Shown piece after piece: positions 61,588 to 64,000 of a DNA stretch of 64,000 bases. The DNA is taken from contig JAAQVN010000001.1 in assembly GCA_011754535.1 (NCBI GenBank), forward strand, positions 3,348,001-3,412,000, written 5' to 3'. Source of the DNA: Enterobacter asburiae (GTDB lineage: Bacteria; Pseudomonadota; Gammaproteobacteria; Enterobacterales; Enterobacteriaceae). The first letter of the stretch is position 1, and every line of letters begins with the position of its first letter. The notes under the pieces are model-generated. The model was not told the DNA's origin and searched no databases. It saw nothing but the letters and a program-made list of their open reading frames with translations. The translations under genes were made by a program, and so were the position numbers.

Positions 61588-62845
61588 CGGTTCTCCCCGC
61601 GTCCATCACTTCCATGACATGTGCCACCGTGTGGAAAGAGCCACACACCAGCACGGTATCTTCTGGTTTAGCCTCCGCCATCGCGGCATGCCAGGCCTGC
61701 GCCACGCTACTGTAGATTGCGCCTTTGCCGAGATGTTCCATCAGCTGCTCAGCGGTCGCGCCGCGCGGCCCCTCCAGAGGAGCACAATACCAGCTATCGA
61801 CCACACTCTCCATGCAGGCCAGCGTCCCGCCGATATCTTTATCATGAAGCATACCGATAACCGCCAGCACGCGCCCGGTTTTTGGTAACGATTTGAGACG
61901 TCCTGCGAGATACGCCGCCGCATGCGGGTTGTGCGCCACGTCCAGGATCAGACGCGGTGACTCGCTGACGATCTGGAAACGCCCCGGCAGAATTGCGCTC
62001 TGAATACCGTCGCGGATAGCCTGCTCGCTGACAGCTAATCCGCTGGCGCGCAGTGCCGCCAGCGCGGTTGCCGCGTTAGGCTGTGGTACCTGCGGCAGCG
62101 GCAGGTTATCCAGCGCGCCCTGCGCATCGCTGAAGCGCCAGCCGTTGTCCTGTACCTCATACTGCCAGTCAACGCCGCGGCGCAGGAGCCGTGCGCCCTT
62201 CTCATTTGCTACATCAGCGATGGTGTGCGGCATGTCCGGCTCGCCGACCACGGCAGGCTTATTCGTGCGGAAAATACCGGCCTTCTCACGGCCGATACTT
62301 TCGCGATCGGGGCCAAGCCAGTCGGTATGATCCAGCGCGATGCTGGTGACCACCGCAACATCGGCATCCACCATATTGGTGGCATCAAGACGCCCACCGA
62401 GACCCACTTCCAGAATTACCACGTCCAGTTGCGCCTGTTTAAACAGCCACAGCGCCGACAGGGTACCGTATTCGAAATAGGTTAATGAGGTTTCCCCGCG
62501 CGCAGCTTCGATAGCCGCGAACGACGCCGTATGGGCAGATTCCGCCAGCTCGCTGTTTTGCACGCGAACGCGCTCGGTGTAACGCACCAGATGCGGGGAG
62601 CTGTAGACGCCAACTTTGTAACCCGCCGCCATCAGGACAGATTCCAGCGTGCGGCAGGTGGTGCCTTTACCGTTAGTGCCGGCTACGGTAAACACGAAAG
62701 GCGCCGGTTTCAGCACGTCGAGACGCGCGGCAACCTGACTTACGCGATCAAGCCCCATATCGATGGTTTTACTGTGCAGGTTTTCCAGATAAGAAAGCCA
62801 CGCGGCCAGGGGCGACGTGGCTTGGAGAATGCTTTTATTTTCCAT
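61577..62845 (-). CDS. folC: Dihydrofolate / folylpolyglutamate synthase FolC
   Basis: A 422-residue Mur-ligase-type enzyme that makes dihydrofolate and adds glutamates to folates. The P-loop is AGTNGKGTTC (residues 55-64). Others are YFEYGTLSALWLF, EVGLGGRLDATN and VDVAHNPHAA-like DVAHNPHAAAYL. Length equals the E. coli enzyme. It lies 70 bp after accD, with a hairpin between, and overlaps dedD. Confidence 0.96.
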   Translation of the reverse strand: MENKSILQATSPLAAWLSYLENLHSKTIDMGLDRVSQVAARLDVLKPAPFVFTVAGTNGKGTTCRTLESVLMAAGYKVGVYSSPHLVRYTERVRVQNSELAESAHTASFAAIEAARGETSLTYFEYGTLSALWLFKQAQLDVVILEVGLGGRLDATNMVDADVAVVTSIALDHTDWLGPDRESIGREKAGIFRTNKPAVVGEPDMPHTIADVANEKGARLLRRGVDWQYEVQDNGWRFSDAQGALDNLPLPQVPQPNAATALAALRASGLAVSEQAIRDGIQSAILPGRFQIVSESPRLILDVAHNPHAAAYLAGRLKSLPKTGRVLAVIGMLHDKDIGGTLACMESVVDSWYCAPLEGPRGATAEQLMEHLGKGAIYSSVAQAWHAAMAEAKPEDTVLVCGSFHTVAHVMEVMDAGRTGGE

Positions 62846-62877
62846 AATGCCCGGTTGTCATTAACAGGTTATAAAGC

Positions 62878-62909
62878 AAAAGGGCAGCGCCATCTGGCCC
62901 TGCCCTTTT
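62878..62909. terminator. Hairpin / partial terminator between accD and folC
   Basis: AAAAGGGCAG (62878-62887) and CTGCCCTTTT (62900-62909) form a perfect 10 bp stem with a 12-base loop, 6 bp past the accD stop. The T-run of four is short, so some transcription should pass into folC. Confidence 0.65.
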
Positions 62910-62915
62910 CAGTTA

Positions 62916-63821
62916 TCAGGCCTCGGGTTCCTGATCCGGTACCACCACGCCTTCGCGCGGCTCATCCGGGTTCGGCGCTGGCAGATTCATCAGCTTCGCC
63001 AGAATGCTGGCCAGTTTCAGGCGCATTTCAGGGCGGCGGACGATCATGTCGATAGCGCCTTTCTCAATGAGGAACTCACTGCGCTGGAAGCCAGGCGGCA
63101 GCTTTTCACGAACGGTCTGCTCGATGACGCGAGGACCGGCAAAGCCGATCAGTGCTTTTGGCTCAGCGATGTTCAGGTCGCCCAGCATCGCGAAGCTTGC
63201 AGAGACGCCACCCATGGTTGGGTCAGTCAGCACGGAGATGTACGGCAGACCGCGCTCCTGCATTTTCGCCAGCGCTGCAGAGGTTTTCGCCATCTGCATC
63301 AAGGACATCAGCGCTTCCTGCATACGTGCACCACCAGAGGCAGAGAAGCAGATCAGCGGACAGTTGTCTTCCAGCGCCTGCTCAACGGCACGCACAAAGC
63401 GCGCGCCCACCACGGAGCCCATAGAGCCGCCCATAAAGGAGAACTCAAACGCAGCGGCAACAACCGGCATCTCATGCAGGGTGCCTTTCATGACGATCAG
63501 CGCGTCTTTCTCGCCGGTCTCTTTCTGTGCAGAGGCCAGACGATCTTTGTATTTTTTGGAATCGCGGAACTTGAGCACATCTTTTGGCTCCAGTTCACTG
63601 CCCAGTTCTACCAGAGAACCTTCGTCCAGCAGGCTATGCAGGCGGTTGCGCGCCGACATACGCATATGGTGGTCGCACTTCGGACACACCTCAAGATTGC
63701 GTTCCAGCTCTGCACGGTACAGAACCTGGCCGCAGCTATCACACTTCGTCCATACCCCTTCAGGAATGCTCGCTTTGCGCGTCGGGGTAATGTTGCTTTT
63801 AATTCGTTCAATCCAGCTCAT
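62916..63821 (-). CDS. accD: Acetyl-CoA carboxylase carboxyltransferase subunit beta
   Basis: A 301-residue subunit that moves the carboxyl group from biotin to acetyl-CoA, with AccA. The N-terminal zinc finger has Cys27, Cys30, Cys46 and Cys49. The crotonase-like core has [18 protein letters not shown] and [15 protein letters not shown] start at the ATG at 63821 ([10 protein letters not shown]), the family start. The C-terminus ([13 protein letters not shown]) is acidic and variable. Confidence 0.97.
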   Translation of the reverse strand: MSWIERIKSNITPTRKASIPEGVWTKCDSCGQVLYRAELERNLEVCPKCDHHMRMSARNRLHSLLDEGSLVELGSELEPKDVLKFRDSKKYKDRLASAQKETGEKDALIVMKGTLHEMPVVAAAFEFSFMGGSMGSVVGARFVRAVEQALEDNCPLICFSASGGARMQEALMSLMQMAKTSAALAKMQERGLPYISVLTDPTMGGVSASFAMLGDLNIAEPKALIGFAGPRVIEQTVREKLPPGFQRSEFLIEKGAIDMIVRRPEMRLKLASILAKLMNLPAPNPDEPREGVVVPDQEPEA

Positions 63822-63975
63822 TGATAACCTTTCTGCCTGAACCTGGTCGTATGCCAGTTTTGCTATAAGAGGCGAATAATGCCATTTTTGCCTCCAACAG
63901 ACCATGAATGTTGCACATTAAAACATAACAGCCCGAAACTTTGGATAAAAAAGTGGTCGAACCGCCAGTGTGCAT

Positions 63976-64000
63976 TTACTTCGCTTGTTTTGCCGCCGCA
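63976..64000 (-). CDS. dedA: DedA, last codons only
   Basis: At the right edge the minus strand reads the end of a gene coding AAAKQAK and a TAA stop at 63976-63978. E. coli DedA, which lies just upstream of accD, ends in a very similar basic alanine-lysine tail. The gap to accD is 154 bp. The call rests on this short tail and on synteny only. Confidence 0.65.

Overview
The window is ordinary chromosomal DNA of a gammaproteobacterium of the family Enterobacteriaceae, most like Enterobacter and its close relatives. The gene order follows the 51-52 minute region of the Escherichia coli and Salmonella chromosomes. Three traits point away from E. coli K-12: cheV beside rbn, a split-transketolase/PTS operon beside pta, and tctDE-tctCBA beside the men operon. 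Coding density is about 90 percent. I see no rRNA, tRNA, CRISPR array, prophage or complete insertion sequence.

Layout. (1) 1-6300: the 5' part of a CinA-like gene (yfaY), yfaZ, then the tctE-tctD two-component genes divergent from the tctCBA tricarboxylate transporter. (2) 6283-13287: the menaquinone operon menF-D-H-B-C-E on the minus strand. (3) 13373-16251: elaB, elaA, rbn (RNase Z/BN) and cheV, the last behind a sigma-28-type promoter. (4) 16343-31282: the 13-gene nuo operon for respiratory complex I, with fused nuoCD. (5) 31283-39402: lrhA, a 0.94 kb AT-rich gap, alaA, yfbR, yfbS, hxpA, yfbU and yfbV. (6) 39740-43160: ackA-pta. (7) 43271-48505: an accessory operon for an ascorbate-type PTS (IIA, IIB, IIC) and a transketolase split into two genes, with a divergent LacI-type regulator. 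(8) 48509-53055: yfcD, yfcE, yfcF, yfcG, folX, yfcH and a GNAT acetyltransferase. (9) 53056-53587: a repeat-rich gap holding a 423 bp element with inverted ends. (10) 53588-57648: hisP-M-Q-J and argT, with sigma-54 and NtrC-type sites. (11) 57939-64000: ubiX, purF, cvpA, dedD, folC, accD and the last codons of dedA.

How the genes fit together. Much of the window serves anaerobic and overflow energy metabolism: menaquinone synthesis feeds electron transport, Nuo oxidises NADH, AckA-Pta interconverts acetyl-CoA and acetate, and tctCBA imports tricarboxylates. LrhA is known in E. coli as a repressor of motility, and CheV is a chemotaxis coupling protein. HisJQMP and ArgT form a nitrogen-regulated uptake system for basic amino acids. 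The least understood parts are the transketolase/PTS operon and the intergenic repeats.

Start codons were moved inside several reading frames on the basis of ribosome-binding sites, overlap with the upstream gene and known family N-termini. All functions are assigned by recognising protein sequences and motifs; no database search was run.
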